A stretch of DNA of 64,000 nucleotides, taken from contig NC_134993.1 in NCBI RefSeq assembly GCF_050947335.1, positions 16,058,001 through 16,122,000 of the forward strand. Direction: 5' to 3'. Positions 13,115-26,100 of this stretch are shown piece after piece. The position numbers and the translations under genes are program-made. Within the stretch, counting starts at the first letter, position 1, and every line of letters begins with the position of its first letter. This DNA is from Megachile rotundata. Lineage: Eukaryota > Arthropoda > Insecta > Hymenoptera > Megachilidae. The notes beneath the pieces were generated by a model that was not told where the DNA came from, searched no databases, and worked only from the letters and a program-made list of their open reading frames with translations.

Positions 13115-16100
13115 ATGTCCCTGAGTGCGAGCGCGGAAAATTTATCGTCCGAAGGGCAAGTAAGTGAACCATACTAATTATTCCGCTTTTCCATGTGTGA
13201 CTCATATCTCTTTATCATCGTTACTTGAATTCGCAAATCATTCATTTCCTATTATTATTTCTATGTTACTTCATCAACATTTCTGTATGTAATAAACATT
13301 ACATTTGATGTGGAAATAAAGAATATCAAACACTATATGCGCTTTTCATTCATCCTACCATATATGTTTATATGTTAATTAATTAACACATATATCTTTA
13401 GTCTCATATCTATTTTCTGTAAGCATGTGACTTATTTTGAACTAATCAAGCTTTAAATATTGATATAAATACTTGTCTGTAACCAGTTTGTTGTGTTTTC
13501 ACATCCAGCCACTCCCATGATCATTCCAGTATGCTTCCCACATTTTTTTAAAGTCAAACATATTGTTACCATGAATGAATTATTTTGTAATTGTTTTCTC
13601 TACTATTTCATTATGATATTAACAGAATTATCCAGCGTTGCTGAAGCATTTCAAATGTTGCAGGTTTTAATGTAACAGCGAGCATTTAAATGCTTCTCCT
13701 TTTTCAGGAAATTATTTTTATTACATATTTTCTTTCCATTATAAATTACAACTGTGTATATTTTTTTTGTGAAATTTTCAAACTTACTGATATGTTACAC
13801 AGATTATTTTGATAGATTTCATTTTTATATAATATCAACATGATTTTTATGCATTTGAAATCATCAACATACAGAATATGAATTGATGGTGGCCAAGAAT
13901 GTGATGGAGGAACTTCTTGTGTTTAACAGAATAGTGAAAGGTGGAACATGTGTCTTGAATTGGCACTGGAGGGCGAGCGCCTTTGTAAGGCTGGAGATTG
14001 CAAAACTGGTGTGGCATTCTTTCAAGCCGCGATTCAAGCAGGCACAGATGACTTAAGGATATTAAGTGCAATTTATAGCCAACTAGGAAATGCATATTTT
14101 TATCTTGGAGATTACGTGAAAGCAATGCAATACCATAAGTTGGATTTAAGTCTTGCACGTAATATGGGTGATAAGTTGGGAGAAGCTAAATCCAGTGGAA
14201 ACTTGGGAAATAGTTTGAAAGTTATGGGGAAGTTTGATGAGGCTATGATTTGTTGTAAAAGACATTTGGAAATTTCAAGAGAAATGGGAGATAAGGTGTG
14301 CACAAAACTATGAAATCATTTGAACATTTCAAAGTTATTCAATTATTCATAGAAGATATTTTCTTATGCAGCTCAGCGAAGGAAGGGCTTTGTACAACTT
14401 AGGAAACGTTTATCATGCCAAAGGGAAACAAGCAGGTAGAGTGGGTCATCAAGATCCTGGAGAATTTTCTGAGGATGTTAGACAATGCTTGCAACAAGCT
14501 GTACGCTATTATGAGTAAGGATATTTAATAATCAATATTTCTGCATTAAAAGACTGGCCATGATCAAAATACAAACATTAACAATTTTTTTTGTAGAGAA
14601 AATTTGGAACTGATGAAGGAATTGAATGATTCTGCTGCTCAAGGCAGAGCATGTGGAAATCTAGGGAATACATTTTATCTTCTGGGAGATTTTCAGCAAG
14701 CAATTTATTATCACAATGAAAGATTAAAGATTGCTAAGGAGTTTGGTGACAAAGCTGCTGAAAGAAGGGCAAATAGTAATCTAGGCAATTCGCATATATT
14801 TCTTGGTGAATTCGAAAAAGCTGCACAACATTACAAGTGTGTATCTTCATTGGTTTTTTTTTATGTCTGATAAATTATTGTGTAAGTAAATATTAACCCC
14901 ATTATATCATAGGAGAACTCTAGTCCTTGCACAAGAATTAGGAGATAGAGAAGTAGAAGCACAAGCATGCTATTCTCTAGGAAACACTTATACTCTTCTT
15001 CGAGACTATCCAACTGCTGTAGAATATCATTTGAGGCACCTCGAAATAGCGCAACAACTTAAAGATCAAGTAGGCGAAGGCAGGGCTTGTTGGTCTTTGG
15101 GTAATGCATATGCTGCAATGGGTAATCACGAGAAGGCATTGCATTACGCAAATCTGCACTTAAATATCTCGAAAGAATTAGAGGATCCGATGGGTCAAGC
15201 TACCGCACAAATGAACGTCGACGATTTACAAAAGATCCTAGGTCTAGAAAAGGGACAACAGGAGAATAATAAAGAGAACATAGCACAAAAACTTTTGACC
15301 AATACAAGCTCAAACATTAATATATCTTCACCTTGTAGATATAGACTTAGACGACAGAGTATGGATAATTTGGATCTCATTAAGGTAACTTGATTATTTA
15401 ATACAACGTGATCAACCATTTAACAATTATTATTTTTATTTAGCTTACACCGGATACGAAATTGAAAGAACAGGCAGAATCTCAGATAGACAAAAGTAAC
15501 AACGTAACCCCACAGCTTACTCAAAAAGAAGAAGACAGTTTCTTTGATCTCCTGTCTCGTTTCCAATCCGGTAGAATGGACGATCAGCGCTGTGCACTTA
15601 ATACGAATCGCAATCAGAAGTTTAGAACTATTACACCCGAGTTATGTGATTCTGACGAAAAGTATGTATTCGCAGTTATAGTTTCAGGAGTATGTTAATA
15701 TTTTATATTGAAATTTATTTTATGTATTCTCAGAGACGGAGAAGATCTGTTAGATTTAATTGCTGGGATGCAGAGCAAGAGAATGGATGAACAGCGAGTG
15801 ACACTGCCTTACTTACCAGGCCTAAACACTAATCAAGATGCTGATGATTCTTTCATCGAAATGCTAGTGAGATGCCAGGTATATGCCTAGATCCTATAAA
15901 CCTGCATTCATGTATATAAGATTTTGTCAAAGAACGTGAATTCTTTAGGGTTCGCGTCTAGAAGATCAACGAAGTCCTTTACCGGCAGCATCCACGGTAC
16001 ACGACGCTGAGGAGGAGCACAGCCAAAGATCAAACGGAACTACTCAAGCGGGCTCGACGGTTCCCGAAGAGGATCTGTTTTCTTTAATACAAAGACTTCA

Positions 16101-16152
16101 AGCGGGACGAATGGAAGATCAAAGGGCCTCCGGGCCTGGGAAAACCTGTTAA
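13115..16152 (+). CDS. pins: Pins/LGN (GPSM2): TPR and GoLoco spindle-orientation adaptor
   Basis: Eight exons (13115-13159, 13930-14295, 14372-14514, 14597-14836, 14913-15384, 15444-15661, 15734-15878, 15949-16152) give 610 aa. Residues about 22-390 are the LGN-type TPR array (CLELALEGERLCKAGDC, AIYSQLGNAYFYLGDY, RALYNLGNVYHAKGK, RACWSLGNAY). The linker carries RRQSMDNLDLIKL with Ser414, aligned to the Aurora-A/aPKC site of Pins/LGN. Four GoLoco motifs end in DQR: about 452-473, 495-517, 532-552 and 583-603. In the family the TPRs bind Mud/NuMA or Inscuteable and the GoLocos bind Gai-GDP, linking cortical polarity to the spindle. The ATG gives a short lead-in, MSLSASAENLSSEGQ, in a separate exon. 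The first intron is 770 bp. Drosophila Pins has three GoLocos, whereas LGN and this protein have four. Confidence 0.95.
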
Positions 16153-18288
16153 AACATTAATATGTATAGTTGTGTCAGGTCCTATGGTAATGAACCTGCT
16201 TGATATTCTGCAGCTATTCTTCCACGCGATTTTTTAGTTGCCTCTTTTGATGATTTACGAAGCGCGTTTGATTTGTACATTCCGCTCACAGCGTATGAAA
16301 TCATTATCATGATTCACGTTCCAAGAAAATTGCGAGGTACTGTCATACCGTCCACTGGTATCGATTCTCCGCTGTTCGTTGTACAACATAACGATGTACA
16401 TCGTGGTACATCGTGGTAAATGTAGAATACTGTTTCTTCGATATAATTTTTTCTAATTTTTCGTTCACTTAAATATTCAAGACATGGTGCCAAATTTTGT
16501 ATATACGAGCCTAAGTTATCCGAGAAGTGTTTCGTGACATTAAATAGAAGATAATTTTTTATTATTTCGATTAATTTATGATGAAGGATGTTCAGTCAAG
16601 AACAAATATAAAATATAAACACTGCCAGGCTGAGAATGGGAGTCGCACTCCTTCGGTGGATTCAAACAATTACTGTACCGTGAACAATTGAATGGTAAGG
16701 ATTTATTGATCCTGGCGTTATGTCTTGCATATCCGGTTTTGCACAATTTATTTAGTCATCGATTATTTTTGCGACAGTATAAAATTGGTGCCAAAAATAA
16801 TTGATACCTTAGAATCTCTGATAACGAGTATTAACAAATGAAATTGTTAATTGTTGTTACTTGCGTACATTTCTGTGTGTACTTCTTTATCGTAGGTTAT
16901 GATAAATGTACGTTGAACGGAATCGGTAACATGTACAATTATAATAATTTACAACGAACGTTACCAGTTTTATCGATTACAGTGTTGTAATCAGTTTTCG
17001 TTGTACTTCACGCATTCTGGGTAAACGGAATGTTTAAGGCAGTATTTGTGGATAGACTGGATCGATCATTCGTGTAACTAATTCCAATAGTACCTAACTA
17101 ACTGTCTAGAAAATACCGATACTATAAAGTCCTGATACTTATCCGCAAACTTATTCCCAAGATACTTACAACTTGATACAGTGGATTTACTGTATCACCT
17201 GATCTCTTTGTGTTCCAAAAGAAGTTGAGAACAAACACGGTGTATACACAACAAGAAACGCATTCAACATTCCACTAAATATTTTATGATATATTTATAC
17301 CCTATAAATGGTATCTGCCCAATAAGTAACTTAAATTATTGTTAATCCTTCGCGTTGTTTTGTCTGTAAATACGCGATAAAACGCTTCTGTCAAAAATCT
17401 TCTAAACATGGTTAATGAATCGATTGCCTTAATAAGTTAATGCAATTCTATCGACCTATAATGTATGTACATTAGAGTGCAATGTAGGCTTCTTTCGGTC
17501 AAAGTTATTTGCAAAGATTCCAAAGTTGAAAGTCCCTTTCATAAATCTTGAAGGTTCTAAAATTGTAAAGACCCAGAAGTCCCGTAAACTGTTACGTCGT
17601 GAAGATTGACTTCAAGGAGTCTAAATTGCACGTAGCAGTATTCACGTGTACATACATACTGAAATTGAGAACTCGTTGTGAAACTGACTATAAAAACCGA
17701 GCCTGATCGAGCGACTATACGTATAGTTACGTAACTGTAGGGATATTGTTGAAGGAAGAAACACACTATTAGTATCGTATAAAGAAAGATGCGAGGGCTA
17801 ATTGTAACTTCTGAATGTAAGAACGTAGTATTATTTTTCTTGTTATCGAAGGAAAAACCTGTGTAACTATGTGAACGTAACAAAGCGAATTAAACTTCGA
17901 TCCCATGTTGACGTACAATTTCATCTCTCATCACCGTTATTCAAAAGAGATCGAGATAACTATTGATTCGTTACTGAGTTGATGATATAACGACGCTATT
18001 TTTTGTAGACGTTACATTTGTACTACATTCTATATCATTAATATAATGTACGTTTAATTTCTTAACGCGAGGCGCACGGCCGTTAGCGAACTAGTAGGTA
18101 CTAACGAGTTTCTTTGAACTGTAATGTTTTTATGGAGTCTTTTCTTGACATAGATTCGCATCTCATTTTCATATAGTTATGTATAATACAGAGATTCAAT
18201 AAATATATATACTTTTTCCATATGTCAAATATAATTACTGTAGAATCCTTTTTATCCTTTCGACTGTCGATAGGAGACAGTTTCAATC
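16153..18288. other. Intergenic region between pins and androglobin
   Basis: This is 2.1 kb of AT-rich DNA. The left part should carry the pins 3' UTR (a possible ATTAAA at 16539), and the right part the androglobin promoter and 5' UTR. It includes a short GGAGT/ACTCC hairpin at about 16639-16652 that resembles one at 4186-4203. No coding exon was found on either strand. Confidence 0.6.
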
Positions 18289-21200
18289 ATGTCCACAAGA
18301 TCTAAAAAGGTACCAGAGTCCGAGTTTGGTGTTACGTTTATCGATGACTCCCCTTTATGGTTAGAATGGTCTGACGCGACATTGAACAAAGAAAACTGGG
18401 CCTCTCCTAAAAGTAACAATCGAGAAACTTTTGGAATGTTCTTTATAATGCAATACGATATTTGTAGATGGGACAGATAATTTGTTCGTTGATACACAGA
18501 CCGTTCAATTACCGCCATCTTTGGTGCCTCACGAATGGATTAGGGTGAAAGATTTAACGACTCTAACAGTAGGTTTATATTACAAATGAAATTTAATAGA
18601 TTAATAATTAATCGTCTGTCAATTGAGGAACCTCTGGTGGTGTTCGTCCCTGACTCAAACTACTCAGACCTCATCACAAACAACAAGCATTTGTTGCACA
18701 GCGAAGTACGTTAAATTTTCAGAAATTTTATGTGACATAATTATCAGTAATTAGATGAAACAAGTCTATAGTTAACGTAAGTGTTTCATCGTAAGAACAA
18801 TTGCCACAAACAAGTTGTTGATTAAGAAGACTCATTCGTTTGCAATTGAACGCGGTTCAATTAGAAACAACTTTCAGTTCGCGCGATGGTTCGTTTCCGC
18901 GCTAATAAATCTTGAACATTGCGGACGGAATGGATTGGAAATAAGTGACGAGAACGGCAATTTCATTTGGAATGGGCGGTACCAGTCTTGGCGTGGTTGG
19001 ATGAACGTGTATTCAATGAACAAAGCTGGCAAAGGGGCGCAACATCGACCTACTGTTAATCCTAATGGTACACGATCTACATTTTTTATAATTTCATCTT
19101 GGGACAGCGTCAGATATTTTCTCCTTTTCTCAAAGGAAAATACGTCGTGAGGTTGTACTTTCTGGGATGCTGGCGTCGAATCGTGATAGATGACATGATA
19201 CCAGTGAACGCAGAAGGGGTGCCACTTCTACCTAGGACTTCAAAAAATTTCGAACTATGGCCTATGCTTCTTTCGAAGGCTCTACTGAAACTGTGCTCTC
19301 TAACTTGGACAGAAGATCGTGAAATAGTTGATTTCCATCCTGTAACTTGCTTAACTGGTAAAATTTACCCTTCACAGTACCTTTCAATTAACCATTCATT
19401 CATTATCCCTTAATTTGAATTAGGATGGGTCTGCTTGCGGATAGACATTTCGTATCTCTCTCCCCAAGACAAGTGGGACTTCCTGAGGAAGTACGCAGAT
19501 CACTTCGAATGGGAGGCGGAAGGCAAAGAAGAAGGTCAAGGTCACTTTATTTTTCACTCTTACATTCATTAATAATTTTGACTCTCTGCAGAAGTTGCGT
19601 CCACGATAAATAACCAAGAGAAGAAGTCGAAGGGGACGGTACGGTCAAAGAAGTCCAAGGACACAGCTCGAAGTAAAAAGTCGAAGGACACTGACTGGTC
19701 AACTAAAAAATTGAAAGTGCTGAGCAAACCGCAACCGGTGACTTTATTTTTGGGGTTGGAGGACATGAGGGAAGTGTCTCTGGAAGATGTGCCTGGACTG
19801 TCACCCTGCTGGGGTCATTTCGTTTATGTGGAACAGTCTCGCGACATACCGTTGGACCCAAAAGATGTATCGTTTTATTTATTATATTCATGTGATCTTG
19901 ATAATAAAATGTTTGTGTGATTAGGTGAAGCCTCCGTTGGCAAGATGGAAGCTGTATCGATGGCTCAGATGGGCTATTGCCGAGGGCATAATCGATCCAG
20001 CCGAGTACTTCGTGCCCATTCGTTCCCTGAAAGTGGTTAGCCCCCTAAAGAAATGCAAGGAGAGCGTCATCAACAAATTCAACAACGCAAACACAGAACA
20101 GAATTCAAGAAACACGCTTAATAGAAAATCAACTGTTAACACGATAAATGAACCCTCACAAGATTCTGTAGAAACCGAAGAAATTAGTTTCTGGGCCGAC
20201 TTCAACAAAATGGAACCTCACGTTAGAGACATTCACTTTTTCTACAAGTTGGATTACTTTCAATACACCATGAAACTTTCTGATCGCTTTACGAATAAGC
20301 AATCGAGCGATCAGAAATCGGAGGACAGGAGAGCAGAAACGAAGAAGAGTAGCAGGAAGAGTTCTCCTTCAAGAGCTACCGTCAAGGATCCTGAATTCGA
20401 GAACACGTACTCCTGGCCTCAGAAAATGTTGAAAACCAGAAACGATCCTCTGTACGTGTTAACAGATTCTCTCGAAGAGAAGTTCTTCCTCATCAACTTC
20501 TCCACGTTTCAAGTTCTGATAAACTCTTTGGAGGAGAATGATAATCAGAATTCTACGAATATGCAAACGGGGGGTATGGATTATTTGATCGTAGAGAAAC
20601 ATAACTGGTTTCGCAGACCGAAGAAATCAAATTGTCTGGTGTCCATGTTGACCGCTGGAACCAGGTCAGTGGTGATGGAACTGAAACCCGGAAGACACCT
20701 GTTGCGAATGTACTGTCGCTCGGAATCCAATTGTTTCGTAACAGTCTCTTCAGACACCCTGTTTCACGTCGGAGACAGAAGGAAGATGTACCAACTGATG
20801 TCCACCGAGTCTCAGAGGATCGATCATTTGACGAAACACATCAGCAACTGTATCAGCAACGCTTATCAATCGTTCGGCACGGAAAAATATCCGGAAGCCT
20901 TGAAGGCTTACTATGACAGCTACTTGCCACCTGACCGCAGTTCTGAAGAGAGAAGCAAAGTGTTCTACGATCACATGCACGACTATTTCATGGACGAGAA
21001 GGTGCAATTAATAAGAAAGAGCCTACGCGAAGAAGAGATTCCAGATGTGCTCCGCTCCCTGAGGATATTCTTCCTGAACCCTGTCATAGGTTTGGAACGT
21101 TTCAACTTGATTTCAAGGTTACTGGACAGTTTTCAAGACCTAAACGAGTCGAAAGACCCGGTTGAGAATGACAAAAACAAAGAGAAATTCGAACAGGAGC

Positions 21201-23108
21201 AAGCTGCGACCACTATTCAATCGTTCTTCAAGATGCTGATCATTAGGAAATACAAACAAATTCACAATCCCCAGAACCAACATCATCAGAAGGTCTTGGA
21301 GAACCTGTTCAAAGTCGTGGAGTTGTTCAATTACAATAAACGAGAATCCCTAGCCAATCAATTGCTGAGGAACATATTAAAGCATCACGATAAACTGGCC
21401 GACGTTTATCCCTTCTCCGAGGACTGCGAGCACACGCTGCAGGTGCAGGAGGTCAGAGGGACCCTGATGAACGTGAAACCAAACCACTGGTTACCCATCA
21501 TGAGGCTCGTGGTGAATTGCCGAGCCACGGAAACCGTTCTAGCAGCGATCGACACGTTCGTCGATGTACCCAGGTACTGTGTGCGGGTGTTCAACAACGA
21601 CACGGGTCGAGAAATGCTGCGAGTGGTGAATAACGTGGTGTCCACGAGCTACCAGTACTCCAGGCTGGGTTACACGATACTTTGTTACGGCTGGAGCAAG
21701 GAATCGGCAGTCAGAGAATTACCTTGGACCTTGAACGTCGTCACCGTGAAACAACAACCTGTTTTCTACTCTATAGACACGGGGAACCCGTTGTCGTTGG
21801 CCACTGTGCCACCTGCCCTGATGGTCGAAGAGTTTTCCAGCACTTACATACCTAACTCGCAAAACGACATCTCGAAGTTGATCGTTCGAGTAGCAAAACC
21901 CGGTATCGTGTCGTTTAGACTGAAAACGTCCTACGAACACGTGAGAATGAAATTCTCCGTGACAGACGATCAGAAGAACGTGGTGGCCAAGGTGACGAGT
22001 ACCTCCGTGGTGATACTGCCTATGGTGTACCTGGGACTCGAAGAAGAATTCAGTCAGAGGAGTAATGAGAATAAAAAGTTTGCAAATGAACACGATAAGG
22101 AATCGATGGAAAGCGAAAGTAGAGAATCGATGGATTATAGAACTTATCATGCGCAGGCTACTGTGCTCGATGACAGCTGGCCTCTGACGAAGACGGAGTG
22201 GATCGTCGTAATGGAGATTAGAGAAGGCACGATTATGTCTGATATTAGATCGAAATTATCGTCCGTGTCGCACGTGTTCAAGACGAAGTCTGAAGCCCCG
22301 AAAGGGAAGAGAGGATCCAAGTCAGTGGTCGAGGATCAAGCTCCTGAGCCACCATTTTGGGTGCTACAAGTGGTCACCGACGTCGATGGCGGTCTGGAGG
22401 TAAGAATTATAATAATACTCCCTTCAAAGGTAAAATATCTAAGCTACTAACAATAATACTCCTCAGATATCGCAAGACAGAACGAAAGAGGAAGAAATAG
22501 CGCAAATGAAGGAAGCCTGGGCCAAAGAGAACCCCGACAGCCTAGCCCGAGGCAAGAAGCTCAGAGAAGCCTTCCTGAAGAAGTACCAAATACTGTCATC
22601 CGCACACTCGCAAACAACTTTGAGAAGAAAATCTTCGATCATGTCTGAGAAATCCATAACCAAATCTCATCGATCGTCCTTCGTGGAGGCTTCAGAAATT
22701 TCGATGCTCGATACAGAGCCAAGATCCTTGACACCTCCTTCGTTTCTTCAAAGACTTCCTGCGCTAGATTTGACCATCTACGAGGTGCGAGAAGACGAGG
22801 AGGACACGTTATGGATCAAGACCGAACAGGACGAAGAAACGCTGAGAAACAGTCGGGCGCTGAATATCTTTTATGCTAGTGAAGACCACATGCACTTTAT
22901 GGAAGATATGCAGACGTTGTTGAGGGCGCAAAAAGACAGGTACAGAACCTTCTTCAGCAGATACAAGGACCAGTTTTGGAGGAACAGAATAGAGTCGGAG
23001 GAGGCGCACGAAGCCAGAGACGCTTATGTTAGGAGTAAGAAGGCTGCGAGTGCTCCGGTTAGCAAAAAGGCTAGCAGTCGAAAGAGCAAGAAGTCTAAGA
23101 AGAATTAG
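18289..23108 (+). CDS. ADGB: Androglobin (calpain-like / IQ / permuted globin chimera)
   Basis: Nine exons (18289-18412, 18468-18568, 18628-18705, 18878-19067, 19136-19357, 19424-19534, 19592-19866, 19925-22399, 22467-23108) give 1405 aa. The exon-6 donor could be 6 nt later in the same frame. The N-terminal calpain-like region matches androglobin: PLWLEWSDATLNKENW, KHLLHSEFARWFVSAL, GKYVVRLYFLGCWRRIVIDD and ELWPMLLSKALLKL. The giant exon 8 holds the segment around the permuted globin core and an IQ motif at about 795-813 (AATTIQSFFKMLIIRKYK). The C-terminus keeps PPFWVLQVVTD, EIAQMKEAWAKENP and a basic coiled tail. Human ADGB is longer, about 1,660 aa. In mammals it is a ciliary/testis protein. 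Heme ligands cannot be assigned safely here. Confidence 0.9.
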
Positions 23109-26100
23109 GTTATCTTTGTAACTTAGGTATAAGTTAACTTTTAATGAACATAGGTTCTAACTGTACAATGTTTCCTTGTTACTAATTAAAAAGCTTGACC
23201 AAAGAATTCATCTACTCGGAGAACAGACACCCTTAAGTTACAAATCGCGTTCTCGAAGCTAGCTATTTCACCTCAATGTTTTCGCGTCTAAAAAATACGC
23301 TGAAATATTCGCCAACGAGTACATACATCACGTTTATCGTAACAGTTGGCAAAAAGCATCTCTAATTACCGCATGAACCTTGTCCTTAATAATCGTGGCG
23401 CGTATTCCGGTACAGCGACATTCCTCGAATAGATTCCTCGAGCTTCTGCAGCTAAGAAAGCCACTCTACCAGCGAAATATCGCATTAGTCGATAGCGATC
23501 GATGATGTAATGGAGCTTTTAAGCGAAACCGATTCTTCAGCCGTTATCTAGATCGGTGATCAGGGCATATTTTTAGTACAGAAGTTTGTGACTGTTTTTT
23601 GTTAACGACTTGCAAGGTGATTAGCATTATTGATGCTGATGGTTTTGCTATTATTCTTGTATTCGACAATTTGGATTAAGTCGATCGAGTAGATACGCGG
23701 TGGACGCACCCGATGCGTCGTTAGAGCTGAACGTGTTAATGCGCGTCTATTCGCTCGGCACGGCAAGAGAAAAGTACGCCGATCCGTTCCGTTCATTTTT
23801 CACCGGGGACCAGTCCTCGTCGTCTAGCAAGATTATTACAAAACTACCGGCGAAGCTGTGGAAGAGGTCTAGGTTAAGCGCAAGAACGGGTAACAGCGCG
23901 AACGAGCGACGCGACGGTGAACAGCTCGATTTTATCCTTCGCGTAATGGATGTCGATCTTTTTGCCTGCTTTTCACTCCGGTTTTTGCGCGTTTTTCGTG
24001 CTCGCTGATTATTAGTTTCCTCGGGGGATTTTTCTGCGATCATCGAGGGAGATGCGAGATTTTGTTGTCAGCCTGCTGGCGGAAAGAATTGATGAATGGG
24101 TCAGTAACGATGTTCGTAACTTTCGACATAGTGTATTCACGTGTTTCACTTTTGTAAAGGGCTATAATTAATAACTCGACGTTATCGCGTTTATCGAGAA
24201 TGTTATACGCGATGCGCGATGTAGAAATAGAATTCGCGTGTAGATTACCCCGCATCATCGTGACTTTCAGTTTAAAATCCCGTATTTCCTGTCATTCGTC
24301 GAATCAGCAGCTTCTTTCGAGGCTGAATACTTTTGCGATTTATACGAAAGGCTCCTGGAGGATGCAACTTTCAGTTTCAAATGGATCGCAGGAAATAAAA
24401 TTGGAACCCGTAATTATTACGAGCTATTTTATGAAAATCGGAATAGGTTTGTCGAACGAACGAGTTTGGATTTTCGTGAAATACCTCAGAGCAGCTATAT
24501 AAAATACAACTCGCGGCAAATGAAGCCGCCGCAATAAAACTTCCCTATACTCGTTCCGTGGCTCGTATCTCGTTTTACTACCGCCACCGATGAAAAAGAA
24601 AACAGGTCAAACGCCGTTAATCATCCGTCGATTTCCCTCGGAACCCGCGGCGCGCGTTTGAAACGGCCGACAATTTTCGTCGTCGCGAAATGTTACGGAA
24701 AATCGCGTTTTACGAGACATTTATCGGACATTTTTCGACCGTGGACAATACCTCCGACACGATTTATGCGTCCCCGTTACCTTTGTGCCATCTCTGTTCT
24801 ATTCTTTCCCTCCTGGATCGCCTTCAGTCACGTACACGCCTCTCATAAATCACTCTTTTAATTACGAACACAATTCACACGGCAATTTTTACGCTCTTTA
24901 TATCGATAATAAAGTATTGTTTTTCGGTTTCGACGATTTCGATGATGATGTTTTAGTAATTTTCAGAAGGGTAATTTATGTAATTCTTGCTTAATCTTTG
25001 TGCGTTTCGAACTTCATCTCTGATATCGCGATTTTTTGCCAAGAATAATTGCGGACAAACAGGGTCGCGAAAACAAGGAAATGATACTTGGTACTGAAGT
25101 TAACGTGTCAAGGAGACTCGCATTGCTCCGCATCTGTTATCGTTGCCACCCGCATGTATGACTTCGAGCAACAAAAGGAAGACTCTGAAAATCATTCTGC
25201 GCGAATGGAATTATGTAATGAAATTACGCGTATAACTTCATTGATGACGCATCTACTAAGTTCCGTTGCTAAGTGCTAAGTAAATGTTTAAATTTGATAA
25301 AATTTTCAAATATTTTAGTTCATCAGATTCTTTCGCTTAAGAATGCATCGATATCGGCAGCGAGTCATCAACTGACAATAGCCATTTTTAATCGAACCGA
25401 GCGGAAGTGATGCTTATTAGTCCAGAACAGAGGCCAATGTCGTTGGCGTTTCTCAATCTTCAGCCTTGTTCGATAACGCTCGGTTACACATTGTTACGAA
25501 AGTTTCATTAATTGAAACGCCCTCCATGTTTATATTTTTATGAATGTATTTTCAGTGGTGAACACACGAGTCGAATACAAAGTATATAAAGAACGCGAAT
25601 GCGTTGCATTATTTCGTTAATCATATCGTATCTTCCTTTTTCCTTCGTGTTACAATGACTTAATGGTGTTACAAAGACTCATAGTCCCCCCTTCTTCACG
25701 CTAATGATGTGTGGAATACTCCGGAGTGATATGCATTTTGTAGCACAATGCATGTCCTCTTTATGGACGCAGAGAATGAAACATGCTGCGTGATAAGTTC
25801 ACGAGTGGGTCGTTTTGCTTTCAGATTTACAAATTTTATTTTAATTTTATTTTACGTTCCGAGAGATTTCTGAAGAAACATTTTCGAGTCGACTTGCATG
25901 TATTTACACTTAGAAGTGTTCAGATTCACTAATCTGTATGGTGACTTGTACGGTGAGATTTTGCACCTCCCCCCTGCACAAATGAGTTCTACACTAAAAA
26001 TGTTCGATTTTCCATCGATATCCATGCAAGTATCCGAAGCTGGTCATCACGCGTGCCTCAACACGCGTCCCACACACGCGCAGCGTGTTGACAGCGTTGA

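Noticed and set aside
17726..17735. Palindrome GTTACGTAAC upstream of androglobin, considered as an X-box (RFX) or PAR-bZIP site
   Set aside because: It lacks the X-box spacing, and an 8-base TTACGTAA core is expected about once by chance in a window this size.
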